This document shows positions 25,316 through 34,812 of a DNA stretch of 64,000 bases, piece by piece; position 1 is the stretch's first letter; the number at the start of each line of letters is the position of its first letter. The notes beneath the pieces were generated by a model. The model worked only from the letters and a program-made list of their open reading frames with translations. It was not told the origin of the DNA and did no database searches. The stretch covers positions 87,474-151,473 of the forward strand of contig CAJUPZ010000004.1 in NCBI GenBank assembly GCA_910588065.1, given 5' to 3'. Position numbers and translations under genes: made by a program. The DNA is from an uncultured Muribaculaceae bacterium. Lineage in GTDB: Bacteria; Bacteroidota; Bacteroidia; Bacteroidales; Muribaculaceae.

Positions 25316-27904
25316 CTAAAGCGTGTAGCTCACGCCCGCAACAATGCTCCGGCCACGCAGGGCGTAGTCATAATACCATGTATCCACACCGTTGAAAACC
25401 GTATAGCTGTAGCTGTGGCGGTTCAGCAGATTGCTGAGCGAGAGGTTGTATCTCCATTTTTTGTATCTCCACGCCGCGGTGAAATCAACGAGAGCCATAT
25501 TTTTATATTGCCCCGCCGAAATCTGCTTGCGCACATGCTCCACACCCGCTTTGAGTGTCACAACTTCAAGCGGATAGAACGACAGTTTGAACTGCTCGCT
25601 GAAATCGACATAAGAGCTTTTCGACGCAAGGTACCGGCTGATGCTTTTGCCAACACGGGGCATCCACTCAAACTCCATCCACTTCCAGGGACGCAGGTTG
25701 GCTCGGAGATAGGCGGAGAGGGTGTTTCCGTAATACCTCACTGCAATATCCTGCTGCACAAGCTCGCGGCGGCTCCAAGCGTAGGTTGCGTTGAGGTCCA
25801 GTTTGGTATTTATTGCGGTGAATCTCTTGGAGAGCACAGCGCTTAATGTTGCTATATCCGTTGTATTGGGCGAGAGGATGAAGGTGGAGAAAGTTTCGCC
25901 GGCACTCACATACTGCGAGTTGACGATATTGCGGCGTGAGGTGCTCCACGCGGCGTTAGCCCTCACAAGCCAGAAGTCAAAGGGGCGCTCATACTTGTAG
26001 CCGAGATTTGCGCTCCATCCTCGGGTTTTCGCAATCAGCCCGGAGCGGGCGGTAAGTGAGCGGTAGGAGGTCTGAACCGGGTTGTCCAGCAGGTCGAGGA
26101 AGTCGCCGACAGTGTTGCTGTAGTTGGCCGAGGCGTTGAATTCCGACATTCCGTCAAGTTTAATGAACGCATATACATCCGGTGTGAACGTGGGCCGCGT
26201 CACAGACATTTTTCCGCCGCTCAGAGGATTGCGCGCCCTCAGAATAATCATATTCAGCGGCAGCGCCAGCCGCAGATTGAGCCGGTTGCCGGGGAGATTG
26301 TATTCGTAGCGCGATGCCACAGAAATATTGCCTTTATGGGAATAGATACGGTTGGAATACTCATCCTCGGGCCGTTCAAGGCCGGTGAACACATCATCAT
26401 ATTCATATTTTGCACCCAGCGACAGATAAAACACCGACCGGGTGCGATGCCATGAGGTGTAGGCCGACTGGCTCGCGGCAAAAGTGGTGGACTTGACGCT
26501 CTGGCTTGCAGTGAACTCAGCTTCCCCGGCGCGTCCGCCGATATTGAGGTGTGTCACAGGCGTATTGTTCAGCGACACACCGGTTGAGAAGTCCCACTCC
26601 CGGTTGCCCACCCGCGTGGAGTAGCGGAAGTCATCGTATATGTCAAACATCCGCAGCCTGCGGGTCTGGGCCATCGCTACCCCGCTGTTCATCGCCTCGA
26701 CCCGCTGCCGCGCCACCTCGCCGGAGACTTTGAAACGGTTTGTCACATAGCGGTTTGAGGCATTGAGCGTATAGTCCACATCAAGCGAGGGCTTGTGCGA
26801 GCTCGATGCCGGAGCGTTTCGCTCCTCAACCAGCAGGCTCTCCCCTCCCGTAAAATATTCTGTGAGTGAGGAGTAAGCGAAGTCATTGTGGGAGTACGCA
26901 TAATTGATATTCGCCTTAAGGTTGGCGTCCGGCGAGGTCTTCAATAAAGTGTTGACACTTACAAGCCTGTCGCGGGCATTCTCATAGCGGGCGGCGCTGA
27001 GCGGGGCGCTCCCTGACGACACCGGAGGCAGCACCGAGGCCGCGGCGCTTGACGAGCGGCCACCTGCGGCATTGTGCACAGTGATGTCAGAGTTTGAAAA
27101 CCGCTCAACATTGCCGGCTTTGACGCTCACGAGGCTCTGTAGCCCCGGCTTGAAAATCATAGCGGTGCCTGCTATGCGGTAGAGAATATGACCGCTTCCA
27201 TAGCCGAGGGCACCCTCGTATGTACCCACCGGGCGTATGCGGGCCGTTGATTTGAGCCTTACATTCACCGCCACTTCATCGCTGTGCTTGCCGGCATCCA
27301 TCTTCCTGTCCTTGTGGTTGTTGAGCACCTCAACAGAGCTCACATATTCGGCAGGCAGATTGCGCGTGGCCAGCGCATAGCGGCCTCCGAGCATCTCCAG
27401 CCCCTCCACATAGAAGTTGCTGATATCCTTGCCTAGATACTTGATGGCTCCGCTCCCCTCAACCGTTATGCCCGGTATTTTCTTGAGGGCATCCTCAAGC
27501 GACACATCCCCTTTGCCTATAAAGGCGGCGAGATTGAAGGACAGGGTGTCGCCGCGCAGCTTCACCGAGGGCGCGCTGATAACCACCTCACGTATATCCG
27601 TTGCCTCGGGCACCATCTCAACGTCAAGTGTACTTGCCGGCGGCACAAGCCTCTCCTCGCGGCGGTATGACATTCGCTCGAACACAAGGCGCAGGGAGTC
27701 GGTATCCGGAATCCTGACGCTGTATGCTCCGGCGCTGTTGGTGCGCGAGAAGGTGCGCAGCTTCGCCCCGCGGTATAGCTTTACTGACACCCCGGCCAAC
27801 GGTTTGCCCTCATCGCCGGTAACTGTGCCCGTGATGGTGCGCGGCTCAGCGGCCGAGGCCGCTGTGGCTGCCAGCAATATCAATATGACGGTGAGTATTC
27901 TCAT
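25316..27904 (-). CDS. TonB-dependent-receptor-like outer-membrane barrel with carboxypeptidase-regulatory domain
   Basis: 862 aa. Signal peptide (residues 1-19, AATAASAAEP), then a CarboxypepD_reg-like beta-sandwich (about 20-100: ITGTVTGDEGKPLAGVSVKL), a plug domain (about 110-225, with DALKKIPGITVEGSGAIKY) and a long beta-barrel. No TonB box was seen. In Bacteroidetes such barrels regularly sit beside GLPGLI genes; the substrate is unknown. The ATG overlaps the GLPGLI stop by 4 bp. Likely last gene of the BlaI-controlled operon. Confidence 0.9.
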   Translation of the reverse strand: MRILTVILILLAATAASAAEPRTITGTVTGDEGKPLAGVSVKLYRGAKLRTFSRTNSAGAYSVRIPDTDSLRLVFERMSYRREERLVPPASTLDVEMVPEATDIREVVISAPSVKLRGDTLSFNLAAFIGKGDVSLEDALKKIPGITVEGSGAIKYLGKDISNFYVEGLEMLGGRYALATRNLPAEYVSSVEVLNNHKDRKMDAGKHSDEVAVNVRLKSTARIRPVGTYEGALGYGSGHILYRIAGTAMIFKPGLQSLVSVKAGNVERFSNSDITVHNAAGGRSSSAAASVLPPVSSGSAPLSAARYENARDRLVSVNTLLKTSPDANLKANINYAYSHNDFAYSSLTEYFTGGESLLVEERNAPASSSHKPSLDVDYTLNASNRYVTNRFKVSGEVARQRVEAMNSGVAMAQTRRLRMFDIYDDFRYSTRVGNREWDFSTGVSLNNTPVTHLNIGGRAGEAEFTASQSVKSTTFAASQSAYTSWHRTRSVFYLSLGAKYEYDDVFTGLERPEDEYSNRIYSHKGNISVASRYEYNLPGNRLNLRLALPLNMIILRARNPLSGGKMSVTRPTFTPDVYAFIKLDGMSEFNASANYSNTVGDFLDLLDNPVQTSYRSLTARSGLIAKTRGWSANLGYKYERPFDFWLVRANAAWSTSRRNIVNSQYVSAGETFSTFILSPNTTDIATLSAVLSKRFTAINTKLDLNATYAWSRRELVQQDIAVRYYGNTLSAYLRANLRPWKWMEFEWMPRVGKSISRYLASKSSYVDFSEQFKLSFYPLEVVTLKAGVEHVRKQISAGQYKNMALVDFTAAWRYKKWRYNLSLSNLLNRHSYSYTVFNGVDTWYYDYALRGRSIVAGVSYTL

Positions 27905-28833
27905 TTCAGTTCCAGGGGCAACACCTTGTTCTCCGGCACCTTCACGTCTATGCCGTTTACATTGATGCGCGCGCCGCCGCCCTTTGTCTTGGTGACACCC
28001 ATGTTGGTGATTGATTCGGGATTTATGGAGCCGAGGGGATTCTGCGCTGATTTGTTTCGCTGCTCTATGAATCTGTCACGCTCGGTCTTCACCCTGTTGA
28101 CATCCTTCACCCTTGCCATAGGCACGTTGCTCTTAACAAACTGTATGAGCTTGAACTCATGCTGACCTTCTGAATCAGCCGCACGGAGCACCAGTCCCGG
28201 AAGCCCGGTGAGCTTCCACGGTCCGAAAGCCACCGGAATCTCCTCGGTGAACCAAACACTCCACTTGCGGCCACCATACTCGCCAGTGGCCTCGCTGACA
28301 GCATATCCGGCGAATGTGTCTGTGTTTCCGGTGAGCTGCCAGTCAATAGCGGCAAAGGGCTCCTCGTATGTGGCGAGTGTGATGCCAGCCTGGTCATTCA
28401 CCACCATCTGTCCTTCAGGTATATTCTGCGTTATCACCGGCACAAAGAAATGTTCAACGGTTTTGATGTCATTGAGGTTGCTGCTGAAAACCTCGGGAGT
28501 GGCACCTGCTGCGGCAAGTGAATCGGATTTATAGGTGAGATAGTCAGTGAATATGGCACCCTCCGCTCCGATGCGCAGGGCTGTGATGTATGTTTCTGTA
28601 ACAGCGTCGCCGGCCTTGGTTGTGGTGTTGTGATTGTAGTCGTAGAGAGCCGCGTATTCGGCAGGTCCGAAGTTGTCAAACTCTGATTTGTTGTCAAGGC
28701 GGCTCACCTCAACCGGTGCTGCCTCGGCTTTTCTTGCTCCGGTTACTTTGGTGACCGTAAACTGTGCCTGCAAGGGCATGGCGATGGCCGTCCACACTGT
28801 AATCAGTGCGGCTTTTGCAATTGATTTTCTCAT
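27901..28833 (-). CDS. GLPGLI-family secreted protein
   Basis: 310 aa with a signal peptide (to MPLQAQF, about residue 24). Contains WFTEEIPVAFGPWKLTGLPGLVL near residue 200, the motif after which the family (TIGR01200) is named. A conserved C-terminal VPENKVLPLELK closes it. Periplasmic or surface location is inferred from the signal. Function of the family is not known; here it is placed between a BlaR1-like sensor and a TonB-type barrel, suggesting a role in an envelope response. Confidence 0.92.
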   Translation of the reverse strand: MRKSIAKAALITVWTAIAMPLQAQFTVTKVTGARKAEAAPVEVSRLDNKSEFDNFGPAEYAALYDYNHNTTTKAGDAVTETYITALRIGAEGAIFTDYLTYKSDSLAAAGATPEVFSSNLNDIKTVEHFFVPVITQNIPEGQMVVNDQAGITLATYEEPFAAIDWQLTGNTDTFAGYAVSEATGEYGGRKWSVWFTEEIPVAFGPWKLTGLPGLVLRAADSEGQHEFKLIQFVKSNVPMARVKDVNRVKTERDRFIEQRNKSAQNPLGSINPESITNMGVTKTKGGGARINVNGIDVKVPENKVLPLELK

Positions 28834-28839
28834 ATGATG

Positions 28840-29919
28840 TTATTTTGTGTAGATATCTATCTGCCCGTTAGGATTGCTGCTTTTGTCTACAGATATTGAC
28901 TTGATTTGCGAGGGCTCTATTTCATTCATACGCTCGCTGTCTATGACCTCGCCATTCAATGTTATGGTGGCACGGTTTGCCTTGGCAGGCGTTATATTTA
29001 TATTCGTTGGAAGCGGTTTACGCACAAGTTGCCCGGTGCGCATAACGTTGAGCGCCGCCCCTACCGCCGGAATATTCAGTGCCGCAACGGCAACCACCGC
29101 AGCCGGAATCAGCAAGGCTGTACGAAGTTTTCGCAACGGAGCATGGCGCCGGTCTGCCAGCATCATGTCAACACGCTTGCGCAGCATACTGTGGTTCAGA
29201 CAGTTTGCCAGTGCCGGAAACTGTTTACCCATCGCCTTGCGTATCAGCAACAGCTGATACTCCCGGGCGTTGGCTCCGGTATTCAGCACCGCGATATCGG
29301 CCTGATACTCATGGACGGCGCGGAGCTCGGAGCGCATCAGCCACGCCGCAGGGTTGAACCAGTTGAATATTATGACCACCTGTGCCAACAGCATATCGAT
29401 CCAGTGCATACAGTTGAGATGGCGCAGCTCGTGCGACATTATAAGGTTTCCGGCCTCGGCGTAATCGCTCCGGCTCAGCACAATATAGCGCATGAAACTG
29501 AACGGGGCAATCTCATCGCTGCCGGTCAGCACAACTGTGTAGCGGCCTATGCGGAGATGCTCTCCGCTCCTCACTATGGAGGCTATGCGTATGTAAGTCA
29601 CTATTGTGGCAACCGCCATTGCAGCAACTCCGGCAAGATATATCCACAACAACACACCCGGCCAGTTGATGCCTTTATAGTAAGCACCTGCTCCCACAAC
29701 ACGCACATTGATAATGCCGGATGAGGCCGGCGCAGAGATATGACACAGCGCATCCACAGCCGGGAGCAGTGAAAATGACACAATATATATGGCTATGAGC
29801 GTAGCACGGTTGAAAACAAACTGCCGCTCGCCTGACATACACCATTTATATACAAGATACAACGCGGCAAGCACCAGACCGCCGGCTACTGAGTAATATA
29901 ACATTGTGCCCATACTCAT
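28840..29919 (-). CDS. M56-family (BlaR1/MecR1-like) membrane metallopeptidase
   Basis: 359 aa. Four or so N-terminal transmembrane helices with the zinc site HELRH near residue 164 (HExxH) and a downstream ELRAVHEYQADIAVL segment supplying the third ligand. After a fourth helix (LLIPAAVVAVAALNIP) comes a periplasmic tail of about 80 residues, too short to be a penicillin-binding sensor domain. By analogy it senses an envelope signal and inactivates BlaI by proteolysis. It overlaps the blaI stop by 4 bp. Confidence 0.9.
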   Translation of the reverse strand: MSMGTMLYYSVAGGLVLAALYLVYKWCMSGERQFVFNRATLIAIYIVSFSLLPAVDALCHISAPASSGIINVRVVGAGAYYKGINWPGVLLWIYLAGVAAMAVATIVTYIRIASIVRSGEHLRIGRYTVVLTGSDEIAPFSFMRYIVLSRSDYAEAGNLIMSHELRHLNCMHWIDMLLAQVVIIFNWFNPAAWLMRSELRAVHEYQADIAVLNTGANAREYQLLLIRKAMGKQFPALANCLNHSMLRKRVDMMLADRRHAPLRKLRTALLIPAAVVAVAALNIPAVGAALNVMRTGQLVRKPLPTNINITPAKANRATITLNGEVIDSERMNEIEPSQIKSISVDKSSNPNGQIDIYTK

Positions 29920-30308
29920 TTCTCCTTATCTTTATCTGCCTGTTCCACTTTGGCAATCAGCTCTTTCAGCTCATCAACCGAAATCTTCTCCTCAGCCACG
30001 AGAGTGGACACAGCTCCAAGATAGCTGTTGCCGAAATAATTGCGGATGAAATCGCCGAAGCTCCTGCGCCTGAAATCCTCCATACGGGCTATCGCATGGT
30101 AGCGGTGTGAGCCCCCCTCAGCAGTGTGCCCCACAAAGCCTTTCTGCTCAAGTATTCGCACAAGTGTGGAAACCGTGTTGACATGAGGACGCGGTTCGTC
30201 ATAGAGCTCAACCATCTCGCGCACAAGCAGCGGGCCGCGGCTCCACAGCAGCTTCATTATCTCCTCCTCCTTACGGGTGAGGCTTGCTTTGGTCTTTGAA
30301 TTTGCCAT
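29916..30308 (-). CDS. BlaI/MecI-family transcriptional repressor
   Basis: 130 aa winged-helix repressor: helix-turn-helix in about residues 12-60 (LLWSRGPLLVREMVELY, PHVNTVSTLVRILEQKGFV) and a C-terminal dimerisation part containing the proteolysis region (GNSYLGAVSTLVAEEKISVDELKELI). It heads the operon. Two palindromic operators flank its own promoter, so autoregulation is likely. Product of the same cassette format as mecI-mecR1 but controlling a GLPGLI/TonB system, not a beta-lactamase. Confidence 0.95.
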   Translation of the reverse strand: MANSKTKASLTRKEEEIMKLLWSRGPLLVREMVELYDEPRPHVNTVSTLVRILEQKGFVGHTAEGGSHRYHAIARMEDFRRRSFGDFIRNYFGNSYLGAVSTLVAEEKISVDELKELIAKVEQADKDKEK

Positions 30309-30311
30309 ATC

Positions 30312-30327
30312 AACTAAAATATTAGTT
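30312..30327. promoter_or_regulatory. BlaI operator O1
   Basis: 16-bp inverted repeat AACTAA-AATA-TTAGTT, about 4 bp upstream of the blaI ATG and just downstream of the predicted transcription start. Same format as O2. Confidence 0.8.
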
Positions 30328-30334
30328 ACAGCGG

Positions 30335-30364
30335 CAAAGTTACAACTAATTTTTTAGTTTGCAA
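30335..30364 (-). promoter_or_regulatory. Promoter of the blaI operon
   Basis: TTG at 30364-30362, a 19-bp spacer and TAACTTTG at 30342-30335 on the minus strand. The spacer is almost entirely occupied by operator O2, and O1 covers the start region, so binding at either site would block transcription. Confidence 0.8.
30344..30359. promoter_or_regulatory. BlaI operator O2
   Basis: 16-bp inverted repeat AACTAA-TTTT-TTAGTT inside the promoter spacer. Its centre is 32 bp from the centre of O1, about three helical turns, so both dimers would lie on the same face of the DNA. Confidence 0.8.
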
Positions 30365-30451
30365 CATACCCCTCTCTTTTTTTGAAAAAAAATAATTGAA
30401 GTGGGAGCGATGTTTGTGACAAATGTCACATAAAAACCGAATCTGCCGCAA

Positions 30452-30459
30452 TACTTTTG
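30452..30459 (+). promoter_or_regulatory. -7 promoter box of the secreted-protein genes
   Basis: TACTTTTG on the plus strand, 18 bp upstream of the ATG at 30478. No -33 element at the right distance. It argues against the in-frame ATG at 30457. Confidence 0.5.
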
Positions 30460-30477
30460 CGAAAAACCAATCAGACG

Positions 30478-31083
30478 ATGAAGATAAAACAATTTTGCTC
30501 ACTGCTGCTCACCGCCCTTGTGCCGCTGACGCTGTCTGCCGAAAAGGTGCTCGCCCTTATGCCGGGCATAATCTATTTCAAGGATGGCAGTGTGGAAGAG
30601 TTGGTCGATTCAAGCCGTATCGCAATACCTCAGAAGCAAAAAGATCTGCTTATTCTTGACCATGCTTACACGCACAGGCAGAATATAGGCCGCAGAATAA
30701 GTCCGGAAGATGTGGACTCTGTTGTGATTTGGAGTGTAACCAGCCCAGAACGGCGCCACACCCTCTGCTACTTCAAGGAGTCGGGCTGGTGCTGGCTGCT
30801 TGACAAAGCCAATGGCTTGATGGTGTGTGCCTTCTCGCCCAAAGGCTACCACATTTCCGGAAACGGCGGTATGTGGTGTCGCGGCAAATGCGATGGTATT
30901 GTTTATAAAGAGGGCACTCCCCACCGTTTTTCAAAGCTGACCAAGCAGTCGAATGAAAGTTTCCGCCGCAAGGTTGCCGCATTGGTTGCAGACGATCCTG
31001 AGCTTGCACGGCAAATCATGTCCGGCCGCATGCGCCGGGACAAGACCTTGCGTATGCTTGCCGGATATAACCCCGGAAAATAA
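30478..31083 (+). CDS. Secreted protein of unknown function
   Basis: 201 aa from the ATG at 30478 (MKIKQFCSLLLTALVP...LSAEK gives a signal peptide). The body begins with IIYFKDGSVEEL, a pattern shared with the next gene (VLFNGDSIEGYI), which suggests distant relation or a shared N-terminal fold. Contains a Trp/Gly-rich middle (SGWCWLLDKANGLMV) and a basic C-terminus (RMRRDKTLRMLAGYNPGK). No known domain. It is transcribed divergently from the BlaI operon. Confidence 0.7.
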   Translation: MKIKQFCSLLLTALVPLTLSAEKVLALMPGIIYFKDGSVEELVDSSRIAIPQKQKDLLILDHAYTHRQNIGRRISPEDVDSVVIWSVTSPERRHTLCYFKESGWCWLLDKANGLMVCAFSPKGYHISGNGGMWCRGKCDGIVYKEGTPHRFSKLTKQSNESFRRKVAALVADDPELARQIMSGRMRRDKTLRMLAGYNPGK

Positions 31084-31103
31084 ACCCTTAAAACAAACAT
31101 ATT

Positions 31104-31886
31104 ATGAAATTAAAGTACATGATTATCTGCATTGCAGCCATCTGCTGCCAGTTTACAGCCTCGGCGAAGGATGATGCCGAGGAGTACCACATCAAGGCGG
31201 TGCTTTTCAACGGCGACAGCATTGAGGGCTACATCAGAAACGACCTTAAGACAGGCCTCAAAAACATGTTCTCAAAATACGGCTCCATACACCAGTATAT
31301 AAATGTCGGCAAAGAACCGAAAGGTGGAGAAACCAAGCGCTACAGCGCAAGCGAAATCAAGGAGTACAGGTTTGTGGAAACCACGGAAGGCTACCCGGAA
31401 GGTTTTACTGTGGTGAGCGAGAATATCAACACCCCGGGACTTTTCAAGCCGCACAACAGCACAAGAGGCTTTGCAAGCGAGCTATACCGCGGCGAAAACG
31501 GCTCGATACTGAAATGGAACGTATGGGAGAGTACCGGTGGCAGGGATAGCCGAAACCGTCTTGTTCCGGCAATCGGCGTCAAATTCAAGGGTGCGAAAGC
31601 GGCATACTTCTTCATGATAAACGGCAGAATGTCATTTGCCCTGCTGCTCAATTATCTCAAAAAGCAGTCACCAGAACTCAGAAAAATCATCGATGAGTAT
31701 TATAACAAGAGCAAAGACCGCAAGGCACATACCCAGGAGCTCAAGGACAACCCCTCCACTATCCTGCTGCTTTACGATGACTTTGTCAGAACCCACGGGC
31801 CGCTCAATGACACTGAGGCCGAAGAGACTCCCCTTATGACAGAAGAGGATACTGACTCCGGAGAATCAGCGGAAACCGGAGAATAA
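31104..31886 (+). CDS. Secreted protein of unknown function
   Basis: 260 aa. Signal peptide (MKLKYMIICIAAICCQFTASAK). Body has VLFNGDSIEGYIRNDLKTG near 35 and a YFFMINGRMSFALLLNYL segment near 175; the last 30 residues are acidic (TEAEETPLMTEEDTDSGESAE). It is 20 bp after the previous gene and probably in one transcript with it. I recognise no family. Confidence 0.7.
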   Translation: MKLKYMIICIAAICCQFTASAKDDAEEYHIKAVLFNGDSIEGYIRNDLKTGLKNMFSKYGSIHQYINVGKEPKGGETKRYSASEIKEYRFVETTEGYPEGFTVVSENINTPGLFKPHNSTRGFASELYRGENGSILKWNVWESTGGRDSRNRLVPAIGVKFKGAKAAYFFMINGRMSFALLLNYLKKQSPELRKIIDEYYNKSKDRKAHTQELKDNPSTILLLYDDFVRTHGPLNDTEAEETPLMTEEDTDSGESAETGE

Positions 31887-31890
31887 TGCT

Positions 31891-31898
31891 TATCTTTG
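31891..31898 (+). promoter_or_regulatory. -7 box abutting the Crp/Fnr-like gene
   Basis: TATCTTTG on the plus strand, only 3 bp before the ATG at 31902. If used, the mRNA would be leaderless or nearly so. No convincing -33 box. Confidence 0.4.
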
Positions 31899-31901
31899 CG
31901 T

Positions 31902-32456
31902 ATGTCAGGATTCAACGCATTTGAAAAAAGCATCGACTTTTCACTCGTCAGAGAGCTGTGCTGCAACGAGGGAACACTCACCCGGTATCGCAAAGGAGAG
32001 CATTTTGCAACTGCCGGCGAGATAATCAAACGGGTGGCATGGATTAAGACCGGCAGTTTCAGGCATTCGCTGATCGACCATGACGGCACCGGAAAGAGCG
32101 TGGGGTTTGTATTTGCAGGTTCCATGCTTGCCAACTACATCAGCGCTGTGATGAAGCGTCCGTTGCCCACAAGCATCACCGCTATTGAGGATTCGGAAGT
32201 GTACGAGGTGGCGGTGAGCCGGTTTCGCGAACTGCTGTTCAATGACCCCACATTCAGCCTTACTCTCGCGCAAGGGCTTTTCGCTCAGGCATACGAGATT
32301 ATTCTGGACCGCTACCGCAACACCCCGCGGCAGAATTATGAGCTGTTGCTGAGCCGCTGCCCGAAACTGTTCGAACTTGTGCCTCTAAACGAGATCGCTT
32401 CGTATCTCAATATATCACGGAGGCAGCTGCACCGCTGGCGCAATTGTCAGGAATGA
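31902..32456 (+). CDS. Crp/Fnr-family transcriptional regulator
   Basis: 184 aa from ATG 31902 (a TTG six bases earlier is in frame). N-terminal cyclic-nucleotide-binding-like beta roll (about 20-110: YRKGEHFATAGEIIKRVAWIKTGSFRHS). The C-terminus is a short winged-helix whose recognition helix is SYLNISRRQLHRWRN. The protein ends right after it, so the wing is abbreviated as in many Bacteroidetes Crp-like regulators. No Fe-S cysteines of the FNR type are seen. A terminator follows at once. Confidence 0.88.
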   Translation: MSGFNAFEKSIDFSLVRELCCNEGTLTRYRKGEHFATAGEIIKRVAWIKTGSFRHSLIDHDGTGKSVGFVFAGSMLANYISAVMKRPLPTSITAIEDSEVYEVAVSRFRELLFNDPTFSLTLAQGLFAQAYEIILDRYRNTPRQNYELLLSRCPKLFELVPLNEIASYLNISRRQLHRWRNCQE

Positions 32457-32470
32457 GGTTTGTTGAAAAA

Positions 32471-32502
32471 AAAAGCGGCTCTGGAGCTCCAGAGCCGCTT
32501 TT
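32471..32502. terminator. Bidirectional intrinsic terminator
   Basis: A perfect 32-bp palindrome: AAAAGCGGCTCTGG followed by AGCTCC... and ending in CTTTT, stem about 13 bp with a GAGCTC loop. A-tract on the left and T-tract on the right make it work for the crp-like gene (plus) and for ino1 (minus), which converge on it. Confidence 0.9.
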
Positions 32503-32523
32503 GTGTATGAAGGTATTGTATGA

Positions 32524-33867
<1,344 letters not shown>

Positions 33868-33925
33868 GATTCTTTAATAATGTTGGTTATATTGTTTTTT
33901 TATTCTCTTCTATCGCTGTACCACA

Positions 33926-33980
33926 GTCAGAATATGGTACTTCGCTGAAAAAGCGTGTAAAAGTACTTCATATTTCTGAC
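33926..33980 (-). promoter_or_regulatory. Long imperfect hairpin in the ino1 leader
   Basis: Inverted repeat: 33926-33936 pairs with 33969-33980 (11 bp, one bulge), 33937-33942 with 33961-33966 (6 bp), and 33943-33946 with 33952-33955 (4 bp, loop GAAAA). About 21 bp in total, roughly 60 nt upstream of the ino1 ATG in the 5' leader. No T-tract follows, so it does not look like a simple terminator. A near-consensus -7 box TACTTTTA overlaps it. Confidence 0.5.
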
Positions 33981-34098
33981 ATGTAAAATTATTTGCAATA
34001 TAATCTTCGCTTATTTTTGTTAAATACATTCAATATTAGGCGTGTTTGGTTAATATAGATTATTTTCAAACCAAATATACCTTATTATTGTAAACGAA

Positions 34099-34812
34099 TC
34101 ATAATGCTACCTCAGCGATTTGAGCAAGATTTTCAATAATATCAGGATCTGTGTCGGGTTCACTGCCCGGAAGCCAGCCGGGCCCCTTGAACCATGCTGT
34201 CACACACCCGATGCTGCGGGCCGGAAGAATATCTTTGGTGTAGCTGTCGCCCACAACAAGCACATTTCGCGCGGGCAGCCCAAGCGCCTCTACACCGAGG
34301 GCAAAGATGCGCGGATCCGGCTTGCGCACTCCCACAACGGCGCTCTCTATCACTGCCTTGAAATATGAATCGATACCGAAATCGGCCAGAACTGCCTGCA
34401 CATTACCGTAAAAGTTTGACACCAGCACCATAGGCATACCGGCATCTACAATGGCCTTGAGGGTAAGCTCAGACTCGGCAACGCAGCTGCGCGCAAAGCC
34501 ATAGCAATAGCCTGCTATAGCATTGACTGTATCGGACGAAGCCTGCTGCCGGGAGATGTGGCCTCCCTCAACAAGATGTCCGAGTTCCAGCTCTACCTTG
34601 ATGCGCATCAGATCCAGAAAGTTATGGTGAGGCAAGATATGGCGGGTGGTTGCGAGTGCCCGCTCGGCAAAAACGTAGGCCTCCCTGAAAGCTTCATCGC
34701 CAACCTCGAGTCCGGCTGCGGCGTATCCACGGCGTATTACATGGCTCCAGTGCTCGCCGCGACTGTCGAGGGTGCCTCCGTAGTCAAATATAATGCCTTT
34801 AATCTCTGTCAT
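34099..34812 (-). CDS. HAD-superfamily hydrolase
   Basis: 237 aa. HAD fold with motif I GIIFDYGGTLDSRGEHW (D-x-G-G-T: the usual second Asp is Gly), motif II VLVSNF near 140 and motifs III/IV VRKPDPRIF...VLVVGDSYTKDI near 165-195. By position in the inositol-lipid cluster it is one of two candidates (with PAP2) for removing phosphate from a phosphatidylinositol-phosphate intermediate. It overlaps the CDP-alcohol phosphotransferase by 14 bp and is followed by a 231-bp gap before ino1. Confidence 0.85.
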   Translation of the reverse strand: MTEIKGIIFDYGGTLDSRGEHWSHVIRRGYAAAGLEVGDEAFREAYVFAERALATTRHILPHHNFLDLMRIKVELELGHLVEGGHISRQQASSDTVNAIAGYCYGFARSCVAESELTLKAIVDAGMPMVLVSNFYGNVQAVLADFGIDSYFKAVIESAVVGVRKPDPRIFALGVEALGLPARNVLVVGDSYTKDILPARSIGCVTAWFKGPGWLPGSEPDTDPDIIENLAQIAEVAL

